A DNA stretch of 64,000 nt, from positions 1,922,001 through 1,986,000 of the forward strand of contig NZ_RAQC01000001.1 in the NCBI RefSeq assembly GCF_003610405.1, written 5' to 3'. The translations under genes were made by a program, and so were the position numbers. The stretch is from Microbacterium sp. AG238 (GTDB lineage: Bacteria > Actinomycetota > Actinomycetes > Actinomycetales > Microbacteriaceae). Below, in pieces: positions 27,435 through 37,629 of the stretch (the first letter of the stretch is position 1; each line of letters begins with the position of its first letter). Below the pieces are notes generated by a model that saw only the letters and a program-made list of their open reading frames with translations, had not been told where the DNA came from and did not search any database.

Positions 27435-28114
27435 CGACGAATGATCGGGGACGGCGCCTCGTCGAGCGAGCCGGGGCCCGGCTGGAGGAGCATCATCCCT
27501 CGTTCGTGACCTCGCACCCGACAGCGCTCGGCCTGGTGTGGATGATGGCCGTGGTGGCCCTGCTCATCGTGTGCGACCTCCTCGGCGGACCGCACTGGCT
27601 GCGCGCGACCCTCACCCTCACCGCGGCGCTTCCGCCGCTGGTAGCGACGCTCATCGTGCTGTCGCAGACCCCGAGATCGCACCTGGAGTACGAACCGTCG
27701 ATCCTGACCCACTTCTTCGCACGCTTCCTCGCTCTCTTCAGCGCTTTCGTGTTCTGGTTGGGCTCGGTCGTGATCGGCGGCGCGATCGCCGTTCAGCTCG
27801 CCGACGAGAGCGGCACGAACATCGAGACGGCCTGGCTCACCGCAGCCGACCTCTTCGCGCGCATCGTTCCGCCGGTGACCGTCCTGCTGTACTGCGTGCT
27901 GATCATCCGCTATGCGGGCTACCTCGTGCGATTGCGGGGCTGGTCAGCGGTGCCCACGCGCCACCGCATCCCCGAGCACTTCCTCGCCGATGCGCCGCGT
28001 ACGCGCCAGATCGTGATCGGGCTCGCGCATCCGGGTCTGCTGCTGGCCTCCGGACTGCTGTCGACGCTCGTCGCGATCGCGCTCACCCTGCGAGCGGAGG
28101 CGCTGCTCTCCTGA
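27431..28114 (+). CDS. Uncharacterised membrane protein with about five helices
   Basis: 227 residues from GTG 27431, coupled by a GTGA overlap to the XRE gene. Hydrophobic segments lie at about 35-55, 60-80, 95-120, 138-160 and 195-220. The N-terminal 30 residues are polar and basic and probably cytoplasmic. No catalytic motif or family signature is visible to me. Translational coupling to the regulator suggests co-expression, possibly in the same response as the aldo/keto reductase, but this is weak. The next gene is separated by 81 bases and has its own promoter. Confidence 0.8.
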   Translation: MTTNDRGRRLVERAGARLEEHHPSFVTSHPTALGLVWMMAVVALLIVCDLLGGPHWLRATLTLTAALPPLVATLIVLSQTPRSHLEYEPSILTHFFARFLALFSAFVFWLGSVVIGGAIAVQLADESGTNIETAWLTAADLFARIVPPVTVLLYCVLIIRYAGYLVRLRGWSAVPTRHRIPEHFLADAPRTRQIVIGLAHPGLLLASGLLSTLVAIALTLRAEALLS

Positions 28115-28195
28115 GCGAGGAATACACCTCGGGGAGGATGCGAGACCGCCTGAAAGCGGATGCCGCGCGACGCGGCGTTTCCTAGCGTGGCTGAG

Positions 28196-28903
28196 GTGAG
28201 CACCGCCGTACCCCGTTCCTCGATACTGCCTGTGTCCGCTGTCGCCCTGGTCGCGGCAGCCGCGCTGATCATTCCCTGGTGGGGCGCGAGTCTCAGCGTC
28301 CTGGTGACGCGCGAGGCGATGACCGCCGGACTCGCGCTGCCGGCGACCGCTTACCTCTCGGACGGCTTCCTGTCGCTCCTCGCCGTCGGCACGGTCGTGG
28401 CACTGGCGGTCGCGCTGCGGGGCGGGTCACGGCGCCGCATCATCTCGATCGCCGCGGCCGGCGGAGTGGTCATCGCCTACGCCACCAGCGAGATGGTCAA
28501 GGTGGCCCTCATGCAGGCCCGCCCGTGCACCCGATGGACTGCGCTGACCGCCTGCGACGCCACGGACTACTCCTTCCCCTCGAACCACGCCGTGCTCGCG
28601 ATGGGGGCGGTCTGGGTCATCGCTGTCGCCGCACGCCGGGCGTGGGCGACGTGGATGGCCGCGGCCGCGGCGCTCATCGTCTTCTCGGGGCGGCTGTTCG
28701 AAGGCGCCCACTATCTGCACGACGTAGCCGCGGGATCGTTGCTCGGCCTCGCCGTGCCCGCTCTGCTGACGGTCATCGCGATCGCGGCGACGCGAGAACC
28801 GCGGGCGATCCCGCTCTCGCCCGCCCCGGAGCCCGGACGCCCGCGGGTCAGTCGATCGCAGCGCGAACCAGATCCCGCACGCGACGCTCGACCTCCGGAG
28901 TGA
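28196..28903 (+). CDS. PAP2-family phosphatase
   Basis: 235 residues, six membrane helices. The three phosphatase motifs are intact: KVALMQARP (KxxxxxxRP), YSFPSNHAVLA (PSGH-type, here PSNH with the catalytic His) and GRLFEGAHYLHDVAAGSL (SRxxxxxHxxxD-type with the second His and Asp). Members dephosphorylate lipid phosphates such as undecaprenyl pyrophosphate or phosphatidic acid at the outer membrane face. I choose GTG 28196 because TAGCGT at 28183-28188 lies 7 bases upstream; GTG 28187 overlaps that box. The C-terminal tail of about 40 residues is arginine/proline-rich, and its last 56 coding bases overlap the convergent DUF1801 gene. Confidence 0.9.
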   Translation: MSTAVPRSSILPVSAVALVAAAALIIPWWGASLSVLVTREAMTAGLALPATAYLSDGFLSLLAVGTVVALAVALRGGSRRRIISIAAAGGVVIAYATSEMVKVALMQARPCTRWTALTACDATDYSFPSNHAVLAMGAVWVIAVAARRAWATWMAAAAALIVFSGRLFEGAHYLHDVAAGSLLGLAVPALLTVIAIAATREPRAIPLSPAPEPGRPRVSRSQREPDPARDARPPE

Positions 28904-29294
28904 CCTCGACGATCGCGAACGACGTCGGCCACATCGCCCCGTCATCGAGCGAGGCCGTCTCGTCGAAATTCAGCGTCGGATAGCGGGTGTCGAACTTCGA
29001 CTTGGGCTGCACGAAGATGACGACCTTGCCGGCGCGCGCATAGGCGGGGAATCCGTAGAACGTCTTCGGGTCGAGGTCGGATGCCTCCTCCGAGACGATC
29101 CGGTGGACCATGCGGGCGACCTCGCCGTCGATCCCCGCGAGCGCGTCGATCGCCTCCATGCACGCCTCGAGCTCCTTCGCGAGCTTCGCGGCACCCTTCA
29201 GCCCCTTCGTCGAACGCAGCTCCTCGGCCCGCTGCTTCATCGCGGCCTTCTCCTCGTCGGAGAACCCGGCACCGCCCGCCGTGTTGTCACCCAT
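28848..29294 (-). CDS. DUF1801-type (YdhG-like) protein
   Basis: 148 residues from ATG 29294, with a ggaagggg site upstream. The N-terminal third is a charged helix (SDEEKAAMKQRAEELRSTKG), and the C-terminal part has the DUF1801 fold: PKTFYGFPAYARAGKVVIFV, QPKSKFDTRYPTLNFDETAS and MWPTSFAIVEVTPEVERRVR. Such small proteins are loosely linked with iron chaperones of the frataxin-like Fra/YdhG group, but function is unproven. Cytoplasmic. The 3' end overlaps the PAP2 gene by 56 bases. Confidence 0.88.
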   Translation of the reverse strand: MGDNTAGGAGFSDEEKAAMKQRAEELRSTKGLKGAAKLAKELEACMEAIDALAGIDGEVARMVHRIVSEEASDLDPKTFYGFPAYARAGKVVIFVQPKSKFDTRYPTLNFDETASLDDGAMWPTSFAIVEVTPEVERRVRDLVRAAID

Positions 29295-29452
29295 CGCCAC
29301 CCCTTCCGCGGCCCGCGACGCGAGCATCACGGTCCGATCGTGCCACTCGCAGCGCGTGCTGGCCAGGTCCGGCATCCGGGCCTCGCTCCCGCTACCGAAT
29401 CGCGTCGATTCCGGTGCCCGGCAGGCGGCATCCGAGACCGTAGGCTCTGATC

Positions 29453-30121
29453 ATGCGCGCTCGCCTCGGTTCCGCCCTCCTCGTCCTGTCGGCTCTCGCT
29501 CTCGCCGGATGCGCATCGTCGCCCACGCCAGCCGAGCCCGACACGATGCCGACCGCCGAGACCGTCCCGGAGGGCGCGTGCGCCTACGTCGAGGCTGCTG
29601 GCGGCGTGCGCGACGTGCAGCTCCCGCCCGCCGAGTCGGAGGTGACGGGTCAGGTCTCGGCCGTCCTGCAGACGTCGGCCGGCGACATCCCCATGACCCT
29701 GGATGCCGAGCGCACGCCCTGCACGGTGGGCAGCTTCGTGTCGCTCGCCGAGCAGGGGTACTACAACGACTCGCCCTGCCACCGCCTCACCACCTCGGGG
29801 ATCTTCGTGCTGCAGTGCGGCGACCCGTCGGGAACCGGCCGCGGTGGCCCCGGATACAACTACGCCGACGAGCTCGACGGCAGCGAGACCTACCCGGCCG
29901 GAACGGTCGCGATGGCCAACGCCGGACCGAACACGAACGGCTCGCAGTTCTTCCTCGTGTACGAGGACACCCCGCTGCCCGCCAAGTACACCGTCTTCGG
30001 CACGCTCGACGAGGCGGGCCTCGCCGTCGTGCGCGAGGTGGCCGCGGCCGGTGCCGAGGGCGGCGCTGCCGACGGCGCGCCCGCGACTCCGGTCACGATC
30101 ACCGGCGTCACGCTCGGCTGA
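29453..30121 (+). CDS. Secreted cyclophilin-type peptidyl-prolyl isomerase lipoprotein
   Basis: 222 residues. The signal peptide ends in the lipobox ALAGC with cysteine at about 20, so it is anchored outside. The mature protein is a cyclophilin: VLQTSAGDIPMTLDAERTPC, VGSFVSLAEQGYYNDSPCHR (catalytic arginine), FVLQCGDPSGTGRGGPGYNY, and GTVAMANAGPNTNGSQFFLV, followed by YTVFGTLDEAGLAVV. The histidine at the FHR position is C-H-R here. It speeds proline isomerisation in exported proteins. The ATG 29453 lies 6 bases after TAGGCT (29441-29446), predicting a leaderless mRNA. An inverted repeat of the gagaacg family follows its stop. Confidence 0.95.
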   Translation: MRARLGSALLVLSALALAGCASSPTPAEPDTMPTAETVPEGACAYVEAAGGVRDVQLPPAESEVTGQVSAVLQTSAGDIPMTLDAERTPCTVGSFVSLAEQGYYNDSPCHRLTTSGIFVLQCGDPSGTGRGGPGYNYADELDGSETYPAGTVAMANAGPNTNGSQFFLVYEDTPLPAKYTVFGTLDEAGLAVVREVAAAGAEGGAADGAPATPVTITGVTLG

Positions 30122-30150
30122 GCCCGAGGCGGGCGGCGGCGGCGGGGCGA

Positions 30151-30212
30151 GGACGCACCCTCGCCGCGAGAACGCGCCGCGTCAGGTGCGTTCTCGCGGC
30201 GACGGTACGTTC
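30151..30212. repeat. Long inverted repeat, copy B of the gagaacg family
   Basis: 28-base arms (30151-30178 and 30185-30212) match at about 24 positions around a 6-base loop. The right half, ggtgcgttctcgcggcgacg and following, is almost the same as the right half at 32521-32550. It lies between the cyclophilin stop and the AraC gene. Confidence 0.75.
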
Positions 30213-30257
30213 TGGCGCGGGAGCGCGCGGCGGAATGAGGCCGCGGGGGATGGCGTT

Positions 30258-31136
30258 GTGGGAAACGTGATCGCGCTCGAACAAGCCCTGGCATCCCTCG
30301 AGATCCGTCCGGGCACGGCCCACGGGGCACGCCTCGACCCGGGCACATCACTGCAACTCGGCACCGGCGATGCCACCCTGGTCTACGTACTGTCTGGCGA
30401 GATCACCGGGGATCCGGCATCCGGCACGAGCTGCACCGTCGCGGGGGCGGCCGACGCAGGCGCGGCCTCGGGACCACGCACGCTTCTCGCCGGCGATGCC
30501 TTCCTGAGCCTCGGGCGCCTCGCGATCTCCCTGACGTCGCAGTCGGGCGCAGAGCTGACGGTCGTCCCGGCCGACGTCTCCCTCGCCGCCGTGACGCCGC
30601 TGCCGCCGTTCGTCTTCGTCGACGGCTTCAGCGAGATCGAGCCCGCGGCCGCTGCGCTCGTCAGTCACCTCGGCACCGGCACACCCTCGGGGCGATCCGG
30701 AGAGACGATCGTCTGTCAGATGATCATCAAAACCGTCCTGCTCGCGGCCATCCGCGCCTGGGCGGCTCCGACCGGCGGTACCTCCGCCTGGCCTGACCCG
30801 GCAATCGACCCATTCCTCCGCCGTGCCGCGGAAGCCGTCGCCGCCGACCCGGGCCGCGACTGGACCATCGATCAGCTCGCGAGCCTCAGCGCGATGTCGC
30901 GAACGGTCTTCGCCGCGCGGTTCAGGCGAGCATACGGCCGTTCCCCCGCGGGGTACGTCGCCGAGATCCGGATGCAGCACGCCAAGGACATGCTCGAGTC
31001 GGGTGCATCCGTCTCGGAAACCTCTCGCGCCCTGGGCTACGGCTCGGACGAAGGCTTCAGCCGCGCTTTCCGCCGCCACGCCGGGATGCCGCCGTCGCTG
31101 TGGCGTGCCCGGGCTGCGGCGCCGTCGTTGCACTGA
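30258..31136 (+). CDS. AraC-family transcriptional regulator
   Basis: 292 residues. The N-terminal part (about 5-170) is a cupin-type sensor typical of AraC/CadR regulators (LQLGTGDATLVYVLSGEITG) with a cysteine-containing insert. The C-terminal double helix-turn-helix runs from about 195: AAEAVAADPGRDWTIDQLAS, LSAMSRTVFAARFRRAYGRS, and YVAEIRMQHAKDMLESG, SVSETSRALGYGSDEGFSRA. The start GTG 30258 has ggggga upstream; GTG 30267 is an alternative. It is convergent with an MFS transporter gene 42 bases away, and the pair is bracketed by repeat copies B and C, so they probably travel and act together. Confidence 0.92.
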   Translation: MGNVIALEQALASLEIRPGTAHGARLDPGTSLQLGTGDATLVYVLSGEITGDPASGTSCTVAGAADAGAASGPRTLLAGDAFLSLGRLAISLTSQSGAELTVVPADVSLAAVTPLPPFVFVDGFSEIEPAAAALVSHLGTGTPSGRSGETIVCQMIIKTVLLAAIRAWAAPTGGTSAWPDPAIDPFLRRAAEAVAADPGRDWTIDQLASLSAMSRTVFAARFRRAYGRSPAGYVAEIRMQHAKDMLESGASVSETSRALGYGSDEGFSRAFRRHAGMPPSLWRARAAAPSLH

Positions 31137-31178
31137 CGACGGCGCCGCCCCCAGCGGTGTCAGCGGCTGACCGCCTCG

Positions 31179-32387
31179 TCAGGAGTGCTGCATCCGGTCA
31201 GCCTCGTGGGTCCGCACGACCCAGCCGAAGAGCAGCGCGCCGATCACGAGCAACGCAAGCGCCACGATGTCGAGAGTGACGACCCCGGTGAGATCGACCA
31301 GCAACCCGCCGAACCCGGCGGCCAACACGATCGCGAGCTGGAAGCCGACGGCGGTGAGGCTGCCGCCCGCCTCGCGGCGGTCCGGCATCCGGTGACCCAC
31401 CCATGTGTTGACGATGATGAGCCAAGACGCGAAGAAGAAGCCCCACACGAAGACCGCGAGGACGACGACGGGAAGCGACCCGGGCAGCATCACCAGCAGA
31501 GCGATCGCCGCCGCGATGATCACCGGCGCCGTCACGGCGAAGACGCGGAACGCCCGGTCGACGAGCAGGCCGATGACCAGGTTCCCGATGAGACCGCCCA
31601 CACCGAAGACGGCGAGCAGCAGCACGATCGTCTCGGCGCCGACATCCGGAACCCGCTCCAGCGCCAGCCGGATGTAGGTGTATGCCAGGAAGTGCCCCAG
31701 CACGACCAGCACGTGGCCGATCATGCCCGCCGTGACGCCGGGGCGCCGGAGCGAGTCGACGAGCATCCCTACACCGGATGCCGCAGCGGCCGGCACCGTG
31801 GGCACCGTGACGCGCACAGCGAGAGCGACCACAGCGGTCGCCGTCCCGACGACCGCAAAGGCGATGCGCCAGTCGAAGGCCTCGCTCAAGAGCACGCCGA
31901 GCGGCACACCGGCGACGGTGGCGAGCGACACTCCCGCCGAGGTGAACATCATCGCCCGGCCGATGCGTTCCGGTCCGGCGAGCCGGGCGGCGACGGCGAT
32001 CGACATCGACCAGAACGCGCTGATGGAAGCGCCGAGGAAGAAGCGCGCGATCAGGATAGTGATCAGGTGCGGTGAGAGCGCGACGAGGATGCTCGAGAGG
32101 GATGCCGCCGCCGCGGCCCATACGAGCAGGGTCCGGCGATCCATGCGGGGGAAGATGAGGCCGATCGTCGGGGCCACGATCAGCCCGGCGAGCGCGGTCA
32201 TCGTCACCGTCTGACCAGCTTGGCCCGGGGTCACCCCGAGGGCCGCGGCCATCTCGGTGAGCACTCCGTTGGGCAGGAACTCGGCGGTGACCACCAGGAA
32301 GCCCATGAGCATGATGACGATGAGACCGCCGTACCTCATCGGTGCGGCGTTCTCGCGGGTAAGGGGAATGGATGCAGTTGAGGTCAT
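31179..32387 (-). CDS. MFS transporter, drug/metabolite efflux type (DHA1)
   Basis: 402 residues, twelve membrane helices. The first half shows LPNGVLTEMAAALGVTPGQA, typical of the AraJ/YdhP/Cmx efflux branch, the loop FPRMDRRTLLVWAAAAASLS (motif A region), and FLGASISAFWSMSIAVAARL. A central loop near residues 195-210 separates the halves. Proton-driven export of small molecules, such as an antibiotic or sugar, is expected. The start ATG 32387 follows a weak site. The convergent AraC gene is the likely regulator. The spacer upstream (32388-32663) contains repeat copy C and the metN leader. Confidence 0.92.
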   Translation of the reverse strand: MTSTASIPLTRENAAPMRYGGLIVIMLMGFLVVTAEFLPNGVLTEMAAALGVTPGQAGQTVTMTALAGLIVAPTIGLIFPRMDRRTLLVWAAAAASLSSILVALSPHLITILIARFFLGASISAFWSMSIAVAARLAGPERIGRAMMFTSAGVSLATVAGVPLGVLLSEAFDWRIAFAVVGTATAVVALAVRVTVPTVPAAAASGVGMLVDSLRRPGVTAGMIGHVLVVLGHFLAYTYIRLALERVPDVGAETIVLLLAVFGVGGLIGNLVIGLLVDRAFRVFAVTAPVIIAAAIALLVMLPGSLPVVVLAVFVWGFFFASWLIIVNTWVGHRMPDRREAGGSLTAVGFQLAIVLAAGFGGLLVDLTGVVTLDIVALALLVIGALLFGWVVRTHEADRMQHS

Positions 32388-32484
32388 GCTTCCGATGCTC
32401 CCGGGTCGGCCGAATCCGCGCCCGACCGAACGTCCGCGGCATCCGACCGTCCGGCCGCGCCGCCTCGCGAAGCGGCGTAGCCCC

Positions 32485-32550
32485 GAGAACGCACCCTTCC
32501 CGCGAAAACGTACCGTTCAGGGTGCGCGCTCGCGGCGACGGTACGTTCTC
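32485..32550. repeat. Long inverted repeat, copy C of the gagaacg family
   Basis: 30-base arms (32485-32514 and 32521-32550) match at about 22 positions around a 6-base loop. It has the same orientation as copy B and lies 2.3 kb from it, bracketing the AraC and MFS genes. No other element is seen in the 276-base spacer 32388-32663; I find no SAM riboswitch before metN. Confidence 0.75.
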
Positions 32551-32663
32551 GCGCAACCGTCGACGACATCTGGGGTAACGAGAATTCGTCGAGGTGCGCG
32601 CGAACGCGAAACTCGGGGGTGACGCCGGCGACCCGACGGCGCTGACCTCCGAAAGGCCCGACC

Positions 32664-33650
32664 GTGATCGCGCTCGAGCACGTATCGAAGAGCTACGGCG
32701 GATTGACCGCCGTCGACGACGTCTCACTGCAGATCCCCTCCGGGGAGATCTACGGCATCGTCGGCCAGTCCGGCGCGGGAAAGAGCACGCTCGCCCGCAT
32801 GGTCAATCTCATCGAGCGCCCGGATACAGGCCGGGTGGTCGTCGATGGGGTCGATCTGACCGCCCTCGACCCGAACAGCCTGCGCACGGCACGCCGCCGG
32901 ATCGGCATGGTGTTCCAGCGCTTCAACCTCCTCGGCAGCCGGTCGGTGCGCGGCAACGTCGAGCTCGCCCTCGAACTCGACGGCAGCCCCCGGGCCCGGC
33001 GGCGCGACCGCGCGCAGGAGATGCTCGACCTCGTCGGCCTCGGTCACCGGGGCGACGCCGCCGTGCACGAGCTGTCGGGCGGGCAGCAACAGCGCGTCGG
33101 CATCGCCCGCGCCCTCGCGAGCGGCCCGAGCGTGCTGCTCTCCGACGAGGCGACGAGCGCCCTCGACCCCGAGACGACGACGTCGATCCTCGACCTCTAC
33201 CGCCGCATCAACGCGGAGCTCGGGCTGACCGTGCTCCTCATCACCCACGAGATGGATGTCGTGAAGTCGACGTGCGATTCGGCGGCCCTCCTCGAGCACG
33301 GGCGCATCGTCGAGAGCGGCCGCCTGACCGACGTCATCCGCACGCCCGGCTCACGGCTCACCTCGCAGCTCTTCCCGCTCGGTCCGATCCCCGCCGGAGC
33401 CGACCCGAGCGCGACGGTCATCGACATCACCTTCGCCGGCGGCACCGCGGATCGTCCCGTGATCGCGAGGATCGCCCGCGATCACGACGTCGACGTGTCC
33501 CTCCTCGGCGCGCTCGTCGAGCAGATCGCCGGCACGCAGGCCGGCCGCACCCGGCTCGAGGTGCCCGCGGTCGCGGCATCCGCCGTCATCGCCGACCTGC
33601 GCGGCCAGGGTCTCATCGTCGACGTCCTGCAGGGAGGGGATGCCGCGTGA
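32664..33650 (+). CDS. metN: Methionine ABC transporter ATP-binding protein
   Basis: 328 residues from GTG 32664, with gaaagg at 7-12 bases upstream. ABC ATPase motifs are Walker A GQSGAGKST (34-42), Q-loop VFQRFNLLGSRSV, signature LSGGQQQRVGIARAL, Walker B LLSDEATSALDPE and switch histidine LLITHEMDV. The C-terminal 80 residues (VIDITFAGGTADRPVIARIA onward) form the NIL domain that binds methionine and inhibits transport, diagnostic of MetN. It energises D/L-methionine import and is first of a three-gene operon with 4-base overlap to metI. Confidence 0.95.
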   Translation: MIALEHVSKSYGGLTAVDDVSLQIPSGEIYGIVGQSGAGKSTLARMVNLIERPDTGRVVVDGVDLTALDPNSLRTARRRIGMVFQRFNLLGSRSVRGNVELALELDGSPRARRRDRAQEMLDLVGLGHRGDAAVHELSGGQQQRVGIARALASGPSVLLSDEATSALDPETTTSILDLYRRINAELGLTVLLITHEMDVVKSTCDSAALLEHGRIVESGRLTDVIRTPGSRLTSQLFPLGPIPAGADPSATVIDITFAGGTADRPVIARIARDHDVDVSLLGALVEQIAGTQAGRTRLEVPAVAASAVIADLRGQGLIVDVLQGGDAA

Positions 33651-34390
33651 ACGAGCAACTGCTCAATCTGCTGCTGGTCGCCACCGGCCAGACGCTCTAC
33701 ATGGTGGGCGTCGCGCTGCTCGCGACGATCGTCATCGGCCTGCCCCTGGGCGTCGTGCTCGTCGGCACCGAGCAGGGGCGCTTCCTCGCGACCCCGTTCG
33801 GCTCACGACGGGTCGGCATCGTCGTCAACCGCGTGCTCGACTTCATCGTCAACCTCGGCCGATCGGTGCCGTTCATCATCCTGATGGTCGCGCTGATCCC
33901 CTTCACCCGCCTCATCGTCGGAACCTTCATCGGACCGACCGCGGCGATCGTGCCGCTGTCGGTCGTCGCCATCCCGTTCTTCGCCCGCATGGTCGAGATC
34001 GCGATCAAGGAGGTGGACGACGGCTTGCTGGAGGTCGCGGCATCCCTCGGAGCGAGCCGGTGGCAGCTGGTCACCAAGGTGCTGCTGCCCGAGGCCGCGC
34101 CCGCGATGCTGCTCGGCCTGTCGACGACCGTCACCTCGATCATCAACTTCTCGGCGATGGTCGGCACCGTCGCCGGCGGCGGGCTCGGCGACGTCGCGAT
34201 CCGATACGGCTACCAGCAGTACAGCTGGATCCACATCGTCAGCGTCATCGTCGTGATCTTCGCGATCGTCATGGTGCTGCAGGGCCTCGCGAGCTGGGGC
34301 GCCCGGCGTCTCGCGCGGCGCACGCCACGCACCCGCAAGCCCGCCTCGAGCGCCCGGATGCAGCGGGCCGACGCCCGCGGCCGCGCCTGA
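33647..34390 (+). CDS. metI: Methionine ABC transporter permease
   Basis: 247 residues from GTG 33647, set by an agggagggg site 7 bases upstream and a GTGA overlap with metN; an out-of-frame ATG at 33640 is not used. Five membrane helices. Family marks are TGQTLYMVGVALLATIVIGL, NLGRSVPFIILMVALIPFTR, EVDDGLLEVAASLGASRWQL (the EAA loop), and SMVGTVAGGGLGDVAIRYGY-type ending (NFSAMVGTVAGGGLGDVAIR). The C-terminal tail is arginine-rich and longer than in E. coli. It forms the membrane channel with MetN. Confidence 0.95.
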   Translation: MNEQLLNLLLVATGQTLYMVGVALLATIVIGLPLGVVLVGTEQGRFLATPFGSRRVGIVVNRVLDFIVNLGRSVPFIILMVALIPFTRLIVGTFIGPTAAIVPLSVVAIPFFARMVEIAIKEVDDGLLEVAASLGASRWQLVTKVLLPEAAPAMLLGLSTTVTSIINFSAMVGTVAGGGLGDVAIRYGYQQYSWIHIVSVIVVIFAIVMVLQGLASWGARRLARRTPRTRKPASSARMQRADARGRA

Positions 34391-34485
34391 CCCGGGCGCC
34401 CGGCCTCGGCACCGCACGACCCGCCCCGTCACCCCGCAACGCGACACACATCCGCAACGCACCGTCATCCCGAGAGGAACCCTCC

Positions 34486-35337
34486 ATGTCCCGCAGCATC
34501 CGTGGCATCCGCATCGCCCGCACCCCGCTCGTCCTGGCCGCCGTCGCCTCCGCGGCCCTCATCCTGGCGGGATGCGCGGGCTCGCCGGCATCCGAGTCGG
34601 GCGGCGCAGAGGGTGACGGCCTCGGCACGCTCAAGGTCGGCGCGCTGCAGACGCCTGCCGGCGACATCCTCAACCACATCGCCGAGAACGGCGCCGCGGA
34701 GCTGGGGCTGACGATCGAGTTCGTCCCGTTCACCGACTACAACACGCCCAACACCGCGCTCGTCGACGGTTCGATCGACGCGAACCTGTTCCAGAACTCG
34801 ACGTTCCTCGAGAACTTCAACACCAACACCGGCTCCGACCTCATCAGCGTCGGCGAGGCCTACCTGCCTTCGGCCGCGTTCTACTCCAGCAAGGTCGACA
34901 GCCTCGACGACCTGGAGGACGGGGCGACCATCGCGATCCCCAACGACCCGACGAACGAGGGCCGTGCGCTCAAGCTGCTCGCGCAGGAGGGTCTGATCGA
35001 GGTCTCCGACGACGTCGTCGACCTGACCGGCATCACCGACAACCCGCGCGACTTCCAGTTCCAGGAGATCGAGAACGCGACGCTGCCGCAGGCCGTGCCG
35101 GACGTCGATGCGGCGTTCGTCACGATCAGCTTCGCGCTTCCCGCGGGCCTCACCGCCGACCAGGCGATCCTCACCGAGGGCGAGGGCAGCCCGTACTACA
35201 ACGTGCTCGCCACGCGTCCCGACCTGAAGGACGACCCCCGCATCGTCGCGCTGTACGAGCTGCTGACCTCATCCGAGACCGCAGACTTCGAGAACGAGAC
35301 CTGGGGCGGCCTCGTCGTCCCCGTCACGAAGGACTGA
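34486..35337 (+). CDS. metQ: Methionine ABC transporter substrate-binding lipoprotein
   Basis: 283 residues from ATG 34486, with gaggaa upstream at 6 bases. The signal peptide ends in LILAGC, a lipobox, so it is anchored outside. The NlpA/MetQ fold is clear: LKVGALQTPAGDILNHIAEN, FTDYNTPNTALVDGSIDANL, FQNSTFLENFN, ATIAIPNDPTNEGRALKLLA and VDAAFVTISFALPAGL. It binds methionine and hands it to MetNI. It lies 95 bases after metI, with an intact operon order metN-metI-metQ. A long inverted repeat follows the stop. Confidence 0.96.
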   Translation: MSRSIRGIRIARTPLVLAAVASAALILAGCAGSPASESGGAEGDGLGTLKVGALQTPAGDILNHIAENGAAELGLTIEFVPFTDYNTPNTALVDGSIDANLFQNSTFLENFNTNTGSDLISVGEAYLPSAAFYSSKVDSLDDLEDGATIAIPNDPTNEGRALKLLAQEGLIEVSDDVVDLTGITDNPRDFQFQEIENATLPQAVPDVDAAFVTISFALPAGLTADQAILTEGEGSPYYNVLATRPDLKDDPRIVALYELLTSSETADFENETWGGLVVPVTKD

Positions 35338-35347
35338 CGCCTGCAGC

Positions 35348-36930
<1,583 letters not shown>

Positions 36931-36953
36931 CACGACCGCACTGTCGCAGCCTT

Positions 36954-36984
36954 ACTTGCACATACGTGTGCAAGTTCGTATCAT
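36954..36984 (+). promoter_or_regulatory. TetR operator and promoter of the pseudo-ABC/YhgE operon
   Basis: A perfect palindrome with 9-base arms acttgcaca and tgtgcaagt and a 4-base spacer (36954-36975) covers a TTGCAC -35 box (36957-36962). TATCAT (36979-36984) is the -10 box at 16-base spacing, 6 bases before GTG 36991. Binding would block RNA polymerase directly. Confidence 0.8.
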
Positions 36985-36990
36985 CGACGG

Positions 36991-37629
36991 GTGACCGACA
37001 CCGTCTCCCCTCGTCGTCCGCGGAAGGATGCCGCCGCGAATCGCGCCGGGCTCCTCTCCGCCGCCGCGCGCACGCTGGCGCTCGACCCGAGCGCTTCCGT
37101 CGACGCGATCGCCCGGGCCGCCGGCCTCAGCCGTCGCGCGCTCTACGGCCATTTCGACGATCGCGACGCGCTCGTGCGCGAGCTCGTCGCGTCGGGGGCG
37201 CAGCGCTTCAACGCGATCGCGACCGACCCGGGGCTGCGACTCGACACCGAGTCCGTGCCTGTCGCGCTCGCCCGCTTGACGGGTCGGCTCTGGGGCGAGG
37301 CGTCGCACGTGCAGGTCGCCGCGGCCGTCGCCCTCGACGAGCGGCACGTGGAAGACTCCGCTGCCGCACTCGCCCCGCTCCGCCGCGCGCTGATGAATCT
37401 GGTGCGTCGTGGGCAGGACGAGGGCACCCTCCGCACGGATGTCGCCGCCCCGACCCTCGCCCGCCTCATCGAGGAGACCGCCCGAACGGTCATCGTCCGC
37501 CTCGACGCATCGTCGCCCGAGGCGCATTCGCTCGTCGTCAGGGCGGTGCTCTCGATCGCCGGGCTCTCGTGGCGCGACGCCGCCGCCCTCATCGACGCCC
37601 ACTCGGACGTCGTGGGAGCGGCGTCCTGA
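36991..37629 (+). CDS. TetR-family regulator of the pseudo-ABC/YhgE operon
   Basis: 212 residues from GTG 36991. The helix-turn-helix is near 15-60: AANRAGLLSAAARTLALDPS, SVDAIARAAGLSRRALYGHF. The C-terminal ligand domain ends in RTVIVRLDASSPEAHSLVVR. The stop and the next ATG overlap as TGATG, so regulator, ATPase-like protein and membrane protein form one operon with an operator at its head. Autoregulation is therefore likely. Confidence 0.92.
   Translation: MTDTVSPRRPRKDAAANRAGLLSAAARTLALDPSASVDAIARAAGLSRRALYGHFDDRDALVRELVASGAQRFNAIATDPGLRLDTESVPVALARLTGRLWGEASHVQVAAAVALDERHVEDSAAALAPLRRALMNLVRRGQDEGTLRTDVAAPTLARLIEETARTVIVRLDASSPEAHSLVVRAVLSIAGLSWRDAAALIDAHSDVVGAAS

Noticed and set aside
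32570-32663. Possible SAM-type riboswitch before metN
   Set aside because: I looked for the conserved SAM-I, SAM-II and SAM-IV elements expected before methionine genes and could not align the leader to any of them.
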